Source: Anaeramoeba flamelloides (lineage: Eukaryota > Metamonada > Anaeramoebidae). Taken from it: a DNA stretch of 64,000 nucleotides. This document shows, piece after piece, positions 55,058-64,000 of the stretch. The notes under the pieces were generated by a model. That model saw nothing but the letters and a program-made list of their open reading frames with translations, was not told where the DNA came from and did not search any database. The stretch spans positions 4,092,001 through 4,156,000 of the forward strand of contig JANTQA010000047.1 of NCBI GenBank assembly GCA_027625915.1, written 5' to 3'. Made by a program: the position numbers and the translations under genes. Every line of letters starts with the position of its first letter. Within the stretch, counting starts at the first letter, position 1.

Positions 55058-55879
55058 TTAAACTATTCTTTCGATGAGCAGAGGAATTAAATTTCTCGTT
55101 TTTTTTTTGTTATTTTCTTCAACCTAAAAAAAAAAGATAAAATCTAACTACTACCAATCATTCAAGTTACAAATGGTATTATTTCTCAGGTTATATTTGT
55201 AATTTTTAAAACTCACTTGGTAATAAATAATCTCAAAAAGTAAATCTCATTAATGAAAATGAGTATCAAATCCCCGATGACTATTAAAGATTTAATTTTT
55301 GAATAGAAAATTTCACTTCAAAAAAAAGCAATTAAAGACGGTTTTCCAGTCTTACTCTGAATTAAATAACGTTTTATGCTTTAGAATTTGAAATTGAAAT
55401 GGTAGCTTTCCAAAAAAATTATTCAAAAAAAAAATAAATAATCACTTGTGTTTCAAAAAATTGTTGTATTTCAAGTCATTTCTTTTTTCAATATAAATCT
55501 ATTTTGTTTAAGTTTCTAATGATCAAAAAACAGAATATCTAAACTTTTTTAAACTTGTTAAATACAAATTTCAACAAGTAACTCTTCATTCAATTCCAAA
55601 TTAATAGATTTTTATTATATTTTGTCCAATAAGTAAAAAATGTTTCAGTTCATTATCTTTGAATTTTTTTCTTTATTAGTTTATTGATCAACAATTCCCA
55701 TTCAATTTTTAATAGTAACATAAGAGTGAATATTATTTTTGGTGTCAATTACTGGAAATTCGAAAAATAATAAAAAATACCGAAATTGTAGCGAAAGACA
55801 TATATCACAGGTATGACGATTTTTTTGATTTCATTAAACGTATTTTACACGCGTGAGCGACGCGTAAAATTCGTTTGTA

Positions 55880-55914
<35 letters not shown>

Positions 55915-57968
55915 CAAAACACAAAAAAATTAGGTGAGCTGATCTAATTTGGAATTGGTAAAAAAGTTAAATTTTGACTACTTTTCTTCCCCAACTAGTA
56001 ATTTTTTAAAAAAGAATTTAATTCTTTTTCTCAGTGTTTAAAGAGTTTACAATTTTCAAAAGTTTTAAACGGAAAACCTACTTTGTATTGTTTTGGTGAT
56101 TTCAAAATAGAAAATCAAACAATTTTCATGGTTTTAAATGCAAAAGCTCCAACTTAAATGGAAATTGCTAATTCACATTGCTTTCCATCTCTTTAAAGAC
56201 AATTACGTACTACCGGTATATAGTTGGGGTTTTTTTTTTTTTTCGTTGTTTATCAGTTTTTTCGTTTGCATTTATTCACATCCCAGAAACGAAAAGTATG
56301 ATTTCAAAAGAATTCGAGAACTTTTTCAAAAAATAAAAAAAAAAACATGATGGATGAAACGAAAAAAAGCATGTAAAAAATTCGAAAAAACGCGATTTTG
56401 CAAGTCTTTCGTGATTTTAAAACAAAAAATCGTACTACCTGTGATATATATCTATACACACGTATAGATATATAGATACATATATATAGATACATATATG
56501 TATACAAATAAAGAAAATAAAAACTTACTTCTGATTCTGTATCTTCTGATTCTCTTGTTTTGTCTTCTGTAAAACCTTCAGTTCTTTCATTCAGCGTTGA
56601 AAATAATTGATTTTTCAAAGATCTTAATTGGTTATTAATTTCTGATTTTTTGTTCAACTCCACTTTTAATTTATTAAAATTACTCGAAATTTCTTCATTA
56701 TTTTTTAATTGAATTCTATTTAACAAATCTCTTTTCTCATTTTCAATTTTGCGAACCTGCTGTTTTTTCTTTTCAAATGATACTTTTTTGTTATGAATTT
56801 TTTGTTGAATTAAAATTAGTTCATTTGAATCTTTGTGATGGGAATTTTCTAATTTCCTTTGTTCCAATTGGTGTTGTAATTCTAAAAACTCTGAGGTTTT
56901 TAAAGTGAGATCATTTCGATATTGGTTCGAATCCTTCGTGATTTTTTTTAATTTCTTCAATAAGGTTTGTAATTGTAGTTTGGAGTCTTTGCCTACGCCG
57001 TGTTTTTTTTCCTTTAAGGCCATTTTTTTAATTCTTTGGATTTCCTTTTCAAGCTTTTCAATTTTTTTTTGTTTTTTAGCAAAGATCGTTTTTTGTTTAT
57101 TTATATCTACAGGATCGTATTTTAATTGTCTGTTTATTAAATTGTTTAATGTAGAATTTAATTCCTCTTTCTCTTTTTGGAATTTTTTCAGTAAAGTCCT
57201 TAATTCGTTTCCCAGCACGGTTTGTTCCTTAATTTCTTTATTTCTTGTCTCCATCAAATTGTTCATCTCTCCTTGATCAAATTTTTTATATTTGGTTTCA
57301 TATTTGTGTTGCTCTTTTTTCAATCTCAAGAGCTTTTTTAAGAGCTTAAGCGATTCTTTTTGTGCTTTGTTTGTTTTTTTTTGTCTTTTTGTCTTTGTTT
57401 CTTTTGGAGTTTGGTTTGTTTGTTTTTTCCTTTTCTTCGAGTTTTTCTTTTTATTTTTTTCCATTTCTTCCAGTTGTTTTTGATTTTTGTTGTTGTTTTT
57501 CTTTTTGGTTTTGTTATTCTTGTTCCTTTCTTTTTCTCTTGTGCCTTTCTTTTTCTTTTTCTTTTCCTTATTCCTTATCTTTTTCGTTTTCTTTTTTTTG
57601 TTTTTGTTTTTGTTTTGTTTTTTGATTTTTCTTTTTGATTTTTTTTTTTCTTTCTGAGAAATTCGCTTTGATTTTTTTTTTTTTTTTTTAGACGGAGATA
57701 CTTTTGTCTTTCTTCCAAATGAAAAATTAAGATCGTTAAAAGATGAAACTTTGTTCAAGATTTTGTCAGTTGTTGATTTTGTTTTGTTCTTAGCTTTGGA
57801 TTGTTTCGTCATTTTATTTTGCCACTTTGTAAGATTAACCACTTTTTTCACCCGTACTGCACTACTTTTCGATCGTAGTTTTTTAATTGTTTTTTCTGAT
57901 AAGCCACGTTCCCTTCCTCTATGTTGCTGAGATCTTTTTGGATCAAAAGAACTCTGTTCTTTTGACAT
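55058..57968 (-). CDS. Lys-rich coiled-coil protein, two exons
   Basis: Exon 1 (57968-56529, 480 codons) ends ESEDTESE at a consensus GTAAGT donor. I propose a last exon at 55123-55058 (VEENNKKKTRNL then IPLLIERIV and stop), reached after a T-rich tract and AG in the right phase, for 501 residues. The N-terminal 90 residues are basic. About 93-220 is a very Lys/Asn-rich low-complexity block, and about 220-470 is a predicted long coiled coil with heptad-like Leu/Lys/Glu spacing. There is no signal peptide or membrane span. I recognise no orthologue, and a structural or cytoskeletal role is only a guess. Exon 1 is solid. The distant last exon is tentative, because nearer acceptors cannot be excluded. 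Confidence 0.72.
55124..56528 (-). other. Proposed intron of the coiled-coil gene (1405 bp)
   Basis: The donor is GTAAGT at 56528. The proposed acceptor is TTTTTTTTTTAG ending at 55124. It contains the R7 inverted-repeat element (55801-56448) and complex TA/TATC microsatellite sequence (56440-56510). Confidence 0.5.
55801..56448. mobile_element. R7 inverted-repeat element (about 648 bp)
   Basis: The left end TATATCACAGGTATGACGAT and the right end (inverted) TATATCACAGGTAGTACGAT match at 23 of 26 positions. A third, inverted version (TACGTACTACCGGTATATAG) lies inside at about 56203-56222. A G+C-rich palindrome (ACACGCGTGAGCGACGCGT, 55848-55866) and a (TA)n run lie near the left end. No transposase. 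The family is unknown. Confidence 0.6.
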
Positions 57969-59653
57969 TCTAAATTATCACACAAAAGAAAGATCTCAAA
58001 ATTAATTTTTTTGTGAATAACGTTGAAAAAATAATTTTTTTTTATTTAATTTTGCCAGATGATGTATGATGTGTTTGGAGAAATCCGAACTTATAGATTC
58101 CTTTGGAGACTTGTAAAGTTAATAAAAATATTTTTTTCGAGATTTCGAGATTCAAATACTTTCTTTTTAAAAACAAAATGGATTTATTTTCGACACATTT
58201 TTCTTTTTTTTATTACTACTCAATAGGTTTAAAAGGTATTTGATCGTAATTTGTGTATTCTAATTGTTTATTTTTTATGTTGTGTCTAACGATAAATTGG
58301 GTGAACGAGGAATCTTAATAAAAGGGATTGTGTATTTAAACAAAAGATAATCACCTGAATTTTTATCAAAATATAATTGTAAAACACAAGTAATTGACTG
58401 AAAATTTTTACGAAGGTAGATTGATGAGAAATACAAGTTGGAAATTCACTTTTTAAAATATTATTTTTACCTAAAAAATATTCTTCACTTTTTTCAAAAT
58501 ATTTAAGAACAATTTTACTTTCCAAATATTTTTGTTAAATTTCTACTAATTTGGAAAACAATAAAATATTTAAGGAATATACTTTGAATCAAAATTTATA
58601 GTATTATATGTTTCTATCATGGTTTGGATGTTGGTAATTCGAACAAATTTATATCAAGTGTGATCTAATAAGGAAAAAATAAAATATTTTTACTCAATTT
58701 GAATTTCTTTGTTTCAAAAAAATAAAAAAGATGGATGGGAAAAAACAACTTTTTCTTAAATTTTCCTCAAAATGGTGAAAATGTAATACCCTGATACCTT
58801 GATAATAATTATTTGATTTTTTTTTTTTGGTTTGTGTGAATAGTTTCGAGGGTACTGACATTTTCCTATAAGATGTCAAAAATGCGAAAAAATTTTGAAT
58901 TACTTTTTACATTTAATGGTATGATTAAATTTTGAAAAAACTAGTCATAATATTTGGTATTATAGAGAATTAATTAAAATACCCATTTTCTGAAAAAAAA
59001 AAAAAAAATATACTTATTTCTCAGATGAACAAAATAATTTTTTTTAAATAAAAAATCTTGTATTAATTTTTCAAATTTAATGATCTTTGAGATTGTTAAA
59101 GGTAAACTTCCACCGAATCTTTACCTCATAATACCAATTCCAATTTGTCTTAAAATTGATAATTGGACTTTGAGAAAACTTATCTTAAAACTGATAATTG
59201 GAATCTGAGAAAACGATAAAGACAAAAAAAAAAATAATATTTTTATGTTATATTAATAATCACCCAAGATCAAATGTAACTATTTAATTTAATTTCTTTT
59301 TCTTTTATTTAAAAGGTTTGAAATAAAAAACACTAATTTTAATCTATATTTTAAAGAAAAAAATCAAAATGGAAAAACAATTAACAAATAAAATATTTTA
59401 TAATGTTTATGTATTAGGTATCCAAATTAATTCTATGTTTTATGTTGGGTTGATATTTTAGTTTTGTCAGCCATTGTCTATATATCATAATAAATATTAA
59501 CCAAACCTCAATTAATTTGAAAAAATAAAAAAAAAAAATCAATATATGATATTCATCAAAAAAATGTTTATACAAATATCAATTCTTCAAGAGAATATTT
59601 GAATCATTCAAACCAAAAAAAAAACGAAAAATAATTTTAAATAATATTCATAA

Positions 59654-59690
<37 letters not shown>

Positions 59691-59751
59691 ATCAAAATAA
59701 GAATATTTTGACAATATAATTATGAATAAAAAAATCTAATTATTATAAAAA
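57969..59751. other. Intergenic region between the coiled-coil gene and the ABC transporter
   Basis: A near-duplicate of about 35 bp (AAACTGATAATTGGAATCTG and a relative) lies in tandem at about 59147-59215, and a (TA)n tract at 59657-59685. Otherwise it is AT-rich 5' and 3' flank. No gene recognised. Confidence 0.6.
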
Positions 59752-62700
59752 TTATTTTTGGTGTTGTGATTCTTTAAGAAATTTTGATAACATTCCATGT
59801 TTATTTTGTAACAATTTCTCTGGATTACTAAAATCTGCAATTTCTCCATCTTCTACACAGATAATTCTATCTGAATCCATTATTGTGTTAATTCTGTGAG
59901 CAATTGTTAAAATTGTACAATCATTAAATAGTTTTTTTATAGTCTGTTGTAGAATTTTGTCTGTGCTTGAATCTATATTTGAAGTGGCTTCATCTAGGAT
60001 TAAGATTTTATTCTTTTTTAAAATTGCTCTAGCTAGACAAAACAATTGCTTTTCGCCAACTGAAAAATTATCACCACCTTCTGTAATTTGAAAATCTAAT
60101 TGATTTTTTAGATTTTTAACTTTTTTTTTTAATTGGCAGGATTTTAAAGCATCCCAAATTAAATCGTCTTTATCAGAGCTTTCAGAATTAATCAAATTTT
60201 GACGAATTGAGCCTTCAAAAAGAATAGGGTCCTGTGGTATTATCGATAGCCTATTTCTTAAATCAAATAAACTAATTTTGGAAATATCTATACCGTCTAT
60301 TAAAATCTTGCCTTTAAGCAATTCAACGATCCTAAATAAACACAGCATTAAACTGGATTTGCCAGAGCCGGTTCTACCAATCAGTCCTATTTTTTCTTGG
60401 GGTTTTATTGTCAAAGAAATATTTTTGAGCACTAAATCCAATTCTGGTCTGTATTTCATTTGAATGTTTCTAAACTCAATTTCACCATTTTTTGGCCAAT
60501 CTTTTGGAGGGGTTTGATTATTTATTTTATCTGCGCCTTCAATTTGAATGTTCGAATATTCAACAACCCTTTCAATAGCGTTCATTTTCCTTTCAAATCC
60601 GGAAACTGATTTGACCAACCAATCGGAAGTCCAAGTGATTTCGAGTGATTGTGTGATGCATAGGCCAATTAAGGCGGGTGAGAGTGTGCCTTTAAGAATA
60701 ACTGCAAAAAACGAAGCAAAGAAAACAACAAAGGCGCCAAGTATTTCCAATCTCAAATCGAGCCAAATGTCAATCAGCAATTTCGAATACTGGGTTAGCA
60801 TCAATTTATTAATCCTAATCAAGGTTTTTTCAAAAAAATGTTTTTGGGAATTAAACGATCTAATAATGGTCAGGCCATTTAATGTTTCTGAAAAATTACT
60901 AACAATGGGGCTGCTGCTGTTTGATTGTAACCTTTTAATTTCTCTGGAAGAATTTCGAAAATAGATCATCAGTTTGTAGTAGCAAAACAGGATAACCACC
61001 ATTGGTATTATGAACAATGGGGTGATAATAGTAATTGTTATGATGACGGCTAGAACAGATATTATTGAATTAATTGTTTCCTCCAAGGAATCTGCAATAT
61101 TGAGATCTATCTCATTAATATCTTTATTGAATCTATTCAAAATCCTTCCGATCGGTGTAATATTAAAAAATGCAATTGGCGCTTTAAAAATTCGATTTAG
61201 CAATTTATCATGTAAATTCTTGGAAGCAGAAATGCTGCCCTTCGCCATAATATAGCATGTAACTGCAGTCCCGATAACGGATGCAATCCCAATACTAAAG
61301 TAAATTTTAATAAAATATTGATCTGATTTATTTTTGATTATATTTCCATCGGTCCAAATGGTCAACCAAAAGTCTAACCCAATAGATATGCACGTGTAAC
61401 AAATGTACATGAAAAATAGACAAAAGAAGAGGAAATTACCAAACACTTTTATATAGTAATAATAATATTTTGTATCAACACTGCCACTCTCTCTTTCTTC
61501 TTCCTTGATTAATTGTGCCCGTTTTAATTGATCTTGCAATTTGTTTCCTTCGCTTATCTTTGTGATGCTTCTGTTGTTAATATCACTGGTGCTATCATTG
61601 TTACGACCACTGTTATTTATTTCTAATTTAATACCCATTTGTTTTTCAAGAATTACATCATTCAGTTGATTGTTCTGAACGAGTTGACCATCAGAATTAT
61701 TTTGATGGTTATTCTCGCTGCCGTTGAGGTTGGTGGTATTTAAAAGGTTGTTATTTTTTAAAATTAATTCTTTAAAATTAAAATTATTTTTTAATAATTC
61801 TTGATATGTGCCCTGTGTTTGGATTGTCCCATTTTTTAAAATAATTATATTATCAGCAAATGGCAAATATTGTAAATGGTGCGTCACCAATAGAATTGTT
61901 TTTCCATTTTCTAATAATTCCTTTTGAATGCAATTTTTAAATAATAAATTCCCCACATCAGAATCAACCGCACTCAATGGGTCATCTAATAAAATTATAT
62001 CCTTATTCGAATAGATAGCCCTTGCTAAACTAATTCGTGCCTTTTGGCCACCACTCAAATTTATCCCCTTTTCACCAATTTCTGTTAAATCCGATCCTGG
62101 TAATAAGTTTAAATCTGGTTCTAAACAACAATTTCCAAGTACTTGTTGATAATTACTATTATCCAATTCATTATGGAATAAAATATTATTTCTTACAGTT
62201 TCGTTTTGGATCCACGGCTCTTGGCTTGAATAAGCCATGGAGCCATTAACTGTTCTCTCTCCACTAATTTTGGGTATCTCTCCTAAAATTGCAGACAACA
62301 AGGAACTTTTGCCACTGCCAACAGATCCAATTATAATTGTCAGGGTATTTTTATAAATTTTTAAATTTATGTTCTGGAGGGTATAATTATTTTTAATTTT
62401 TTGATCTTTTTGATTATTATTCTCCTTGTTCTTTTGTTTTTTATTTTCTTTTACTTTTTTGTTTTCGTTTTCTTTTTCTTTTTTGTTTTCGTTTTCGTTT
62501 TCTTTTTCTTTTTCGTGTTCTTTTTCTTTTCCTTTTTCTTTTTCATTTCCTTTTTCTTTTCCTTTTCCTTTTTCGTTTTCGTTTTGGCAGGCATTGTTGC
62601 TATTACCATTCCAAGAAAATTTACCATTCTCAATTAGAACTTTAATTGTTTTGTTGTTGGAATTTAATCTTAATTTTTGCATTTCTTGCGAATCTTTGTC

Positions 62701-64000
62701 TAATTCGGGAACCAATAAAAATTGCTCAATTCTCTTGATCGAAACTCTCCCTTCTGCCATCTCACCTAACATATAGGGTACCATTGTTAAAGGCAACCTT
62801 AGCATGTCAAATAAAGCTAAGGACGTGAAGACAACAACAGTAGTTAATTTATTCCCTAACTTAACATAGGAATAATACGTACTAATAACCACAAACAAGG
62901 GTAAACATATCCATAGAATACCAAATATGATTCTTAAGAAAAATAATTTTTTTAAAATCTCGATTTCTTTTTCCCGAACACAGTTAATTTTCCTTTTGAA
63001 CTGCTTTTCCCAAGCGTAAAATTTAATTACTTTGACACCCTGAAGGAATTCATTTAATCGTTTGATCCTTAAATCAGTTTTTTGTGACATTTTGGTTTCT
63101 AAAGAGACCCACATTGAAAAAGCCCAGACATTTATGGGGATTGTTATCACTAATAGCCCAACACCAATAAATGCAGACCACCCTAAAAGTTTATATAAAA
63201 AAATCAAAGAATAAGCAATCGCAATAAAATTTTCAAAAAAACTCATAAATGCGCCAACAGCATCAATAATTTTTTCGATATCCGTAGACATTATGTTCAC
63301 TATTTGCCCAACACTAATACCGTTTTGATCTGTTTCTTTTTTTTCTTCTTTTTTATCCAAGTCTGGCTTTTTTCTTTCATTTTCAATTTCATTTTCAATT
63401 TCGTTTTCAATTAGGACTTCAATTTCTTTCGGATTTTGATCTGTTCTTGGATTTTTGATTTTGTTCTCATTTTCATGTTCAAAAAATTGAGAAGCAGTAT
63501 TTTCTTCTTCCTTATTTTTGTTCAGGCTTGAATCAGAATCACTTGCGTTTAGTAAATTAAAGAGTTTTTTTTTATTGTTTTTTTGTTTTTTTCTTGGGGA
63601 ATGTGTGTTTGTTTTCTCGATTCTTTCTTCTTTTGTTTTTGTTTTTGTTTTTGTTTTTGTTTGTGGGTTTTTTTCTTTTTCAGTACCCTCTTTTAAGAAA
63701 TTTAAATCAAAGGTTTTCAGATTGATTTTTAATGACTTTCGATAAAGAATTGAAATTAACCCAGACTTGATACGATTACTTTGGATCCCTACAACCCACC
63801 AAAATTTAGCAGAGAGTAAAGACTGTAGTACTGTTATTAAAAACATGCTAATAATTATCGCATAAACTAAGAAAGAATTATACTCTTCACTTTCTAAGAG
63901 ATTTAATAATCTCATTAATAAGAATGGCACAGAAAACGAGAGTATCTCTCGAAAAAAATTTGGAAGCCACGCAACATACAATTGCTTTCCAAAAGAATAG
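59752..64000 (-). CDS. ABCC/MRP-type ABC transporter, N-terminus beyond the window
   Basis: About 1415 residues are visible in one exon. The frame stays open to the right edge (first visible residues YSFGKQLYVAWLPNF), so the start codon and probably the first membrane span lie outside. The layout is TMD1-NBD1-TMD2-NBD2. NBD1 has Walker A GSVGSGKS (about visible residue 556), signature LSGGQ (about 646) and Walker B IILLDD. NBD2 has Walker A GRTGSGKS (about 1208), signature FSVGEKQ (about 1312) and Walker B ILILDE. These signatures are typical of subfamily C, whose members export conjugates and organic anions. Two long charged low-complexity insertions are unusual: one in TMD1 (about 100-225, KTKTKTK and IENEIENEIENE) and one inside NBD1 just before Walker A (about 460-535, alternating GKEKGNEKEKGKEKE-type repeats). 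All catalytic motifs are intact, so I expect a working transporter in the plasma or an internal membrane. Confidence 0.94.
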   Translation of the reverse strand, partial: YSFGKQLYVAWLPNFFREILSFSVPFLLMRLLNLLESEEYNSFLVYAIIISMFLITVLQSLLSAKFWWVVGIQSNRIKSGLISILYRKSLKINLKTFDLNFLKEGTEKEKNPQTKTKTKTKTKEERIEKTNTHSPRKKQKNNKKKLFNLLNASDSDSSLNKNKEEENTASQFFEHENENKIKNPRTDQNPKEIEVLIENEIENEIENERKKPDLDKKEEKKETDQNGISVGQIVNIMSTDIEKIIDAVGAFMSFFENFIAIAYSLIFLYKLLGWSAFIGVGLLVITIPINVWAFSMWVSLETKMSQKTDLRIKRLNEFLQGVKVIKFYAWEKQFKRKINCVREKEIEILKKLFFLRIIFGILWICLPLFVVISTYYSYVKLGNKLTTVVVFTSLALFDMLRLPLTMVPYMLGEMAEGRVSIKRIEQFLLVPELDKDSQEMQKLRLNSNNKTIKVLIENGKFSWNGNSNNACQNENEKGKGKEKGNEKEKGKEKEHEKEKENENENKKEKENENKKVKENKKQKNKENNNQKDQKIKNNYTLQNINLKIYKNTLTIIIGSVGSGKSSLLSAILGEIPKISGERTVNGSMAYSSQEPWIQNETVRNNILFHNELDNSNYQQVLGNCCLEPDLNLLPGSDLTEIGEKGINLSGGQKARISLARAIYSNKDIILLDDPLSAVDSDVGNLLFKNCIQKELLENGKTILLVTHHLQYLPFADNIIILKNGTIQTQGTYQELLKNNFNFKELILKNNNLLNTTNLNGSENNHQNNSDGQLVQNNQLNDVILEKQMGIKLEINNSGRNNDSTSDINNRSITKISEGNKLQDQLKRAQLIKEEERESGSVDTKYYYYYIKVFGNFLFFCLFFMYICYTCISIGLDFWLTIWTDGNIIKNKSDQYFIKIYFSIGIASVIGTAVTCYIMAKGSISASKNLHDKLLNRIFKAPIAFFNITPIGRILNRFNKDINEIDLNIADSLEETINSIISVLAVIITITIITPLFIIPMVVILFCYYKLMIYFRNSSREIKRLQSNSSSPIVSNFSETLNGLTIIRSFNSQKHFFEKTLIRINKLMLTQYSKLLIDIWLDLRLEILGAFVVFFASFFAVILKGTLSPALIGLCITQSLEITWTSDWLVKSVSGFERKMNAIERVVEYSNIQIEGADKINNQTPPKDWPKNGEIEFRNIQMKYRPELDLVLKNISLTIKPQEKIGLIGRTGSGKSSLMLCLFRIVELLKGKILIDGIDISKISLFDLRNRLSIIPQDPILFEGSIRQNLINSESSDKDDLIWDALKSCQLKKKVKNLKNQLDFQITEGGDNFSVGEKQLFCLARAILKKNKILILDEATSNIDSSTDKILQQTIKKLFNDCTILTIAHRINTIMDSDRIICVEDGEIADFSNPEKLLQNKHGMLSKFLKESQHQK

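Noticed and set aside
56905-57638. Phe/Leu/Ser-rich plus-strand frames
   Set aside because: These are antisense shadows of the Lys-rich coiled-coil gene.
62401-62776. Phe-rich plus-strand frames and a Lys-rich minus frame
   Set aside because: These are shadows of the charged insertion in the ABC transporter.

Overview
The window is nuclear DNA from a very AT-rich microbial eukaryote. The reasons are GT-AG introns inside conserved genes, eukaryotic-type aminoacyl-tRNA synthetases, a mitochondrial carrier, an RGS-domain protein and a tRNA-derived SINE. Coding exons are visibly richer in G+C than the surrounding DNA, which is full of A/T homopolymers and (TA)n tracts. Standard stop codons fit every gene. 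The Lys/Glu/Asn-rich insertions and the RGS plus DUF547 architecture would suit a free-living amoeboid or flagellate protist such as Anaeramoeba or an amoebozoan, but that placement is inference and I cannot prove it here.

Layout. Genes are sparse and almost all lie on the minus strand. In map order they are: valyl-tRNA synthetase (1650-6891, two exons, 2.2 kb intron); a small two-exon hypothetical gene (11777-12333); glutaminyl-tRNA synthetase (19147-24069, four exons); a mitochondrial carrier (29648-35757, three exons, one intron of 4.7 kb); at least one orphan exon of an unrecognised gene (37961-38106); a basic single-exon hypothetical gene on the plus strand (42394-43251); an RGS-DUF547 protein (48625-50929, three exons); a Lys-rich coiled-coil protein (55058-57968, two exons); and an ABCC-type ABC transporter whose N-terminus runs off the right edge (59752-64000).

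More than half of the window is non-coding and holds many small transposon families. They are: a palindromic TA-flanked MITE with about nine copies; TTAA-flanked elements, one inserted precisely into such a MITE; a young tRNA-derived SINE with a perfect 17-bp target duplication plus an old copy; mariner-like ends and a decayed Tc1/mariner transposase; a 428-bp long-TIR element with a diverged second copy; mosaic foldback repeats; a short TIR family concentrated in introns; and a decayed LINE reverse transcriptase inside the carrier's large intron. I saw no retrovirus, LTR or virus-like element, no CRISPR array, no rRNA and no intact tRNA gene.

The genes do not form a pathway. Two are translation enzymes, two are transporters and one is a signalling protein. 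The most informative aspects are the transposon-swollen introns, their A-rich 3' splice sites, and the short exons hidden in apparently empty DNA.
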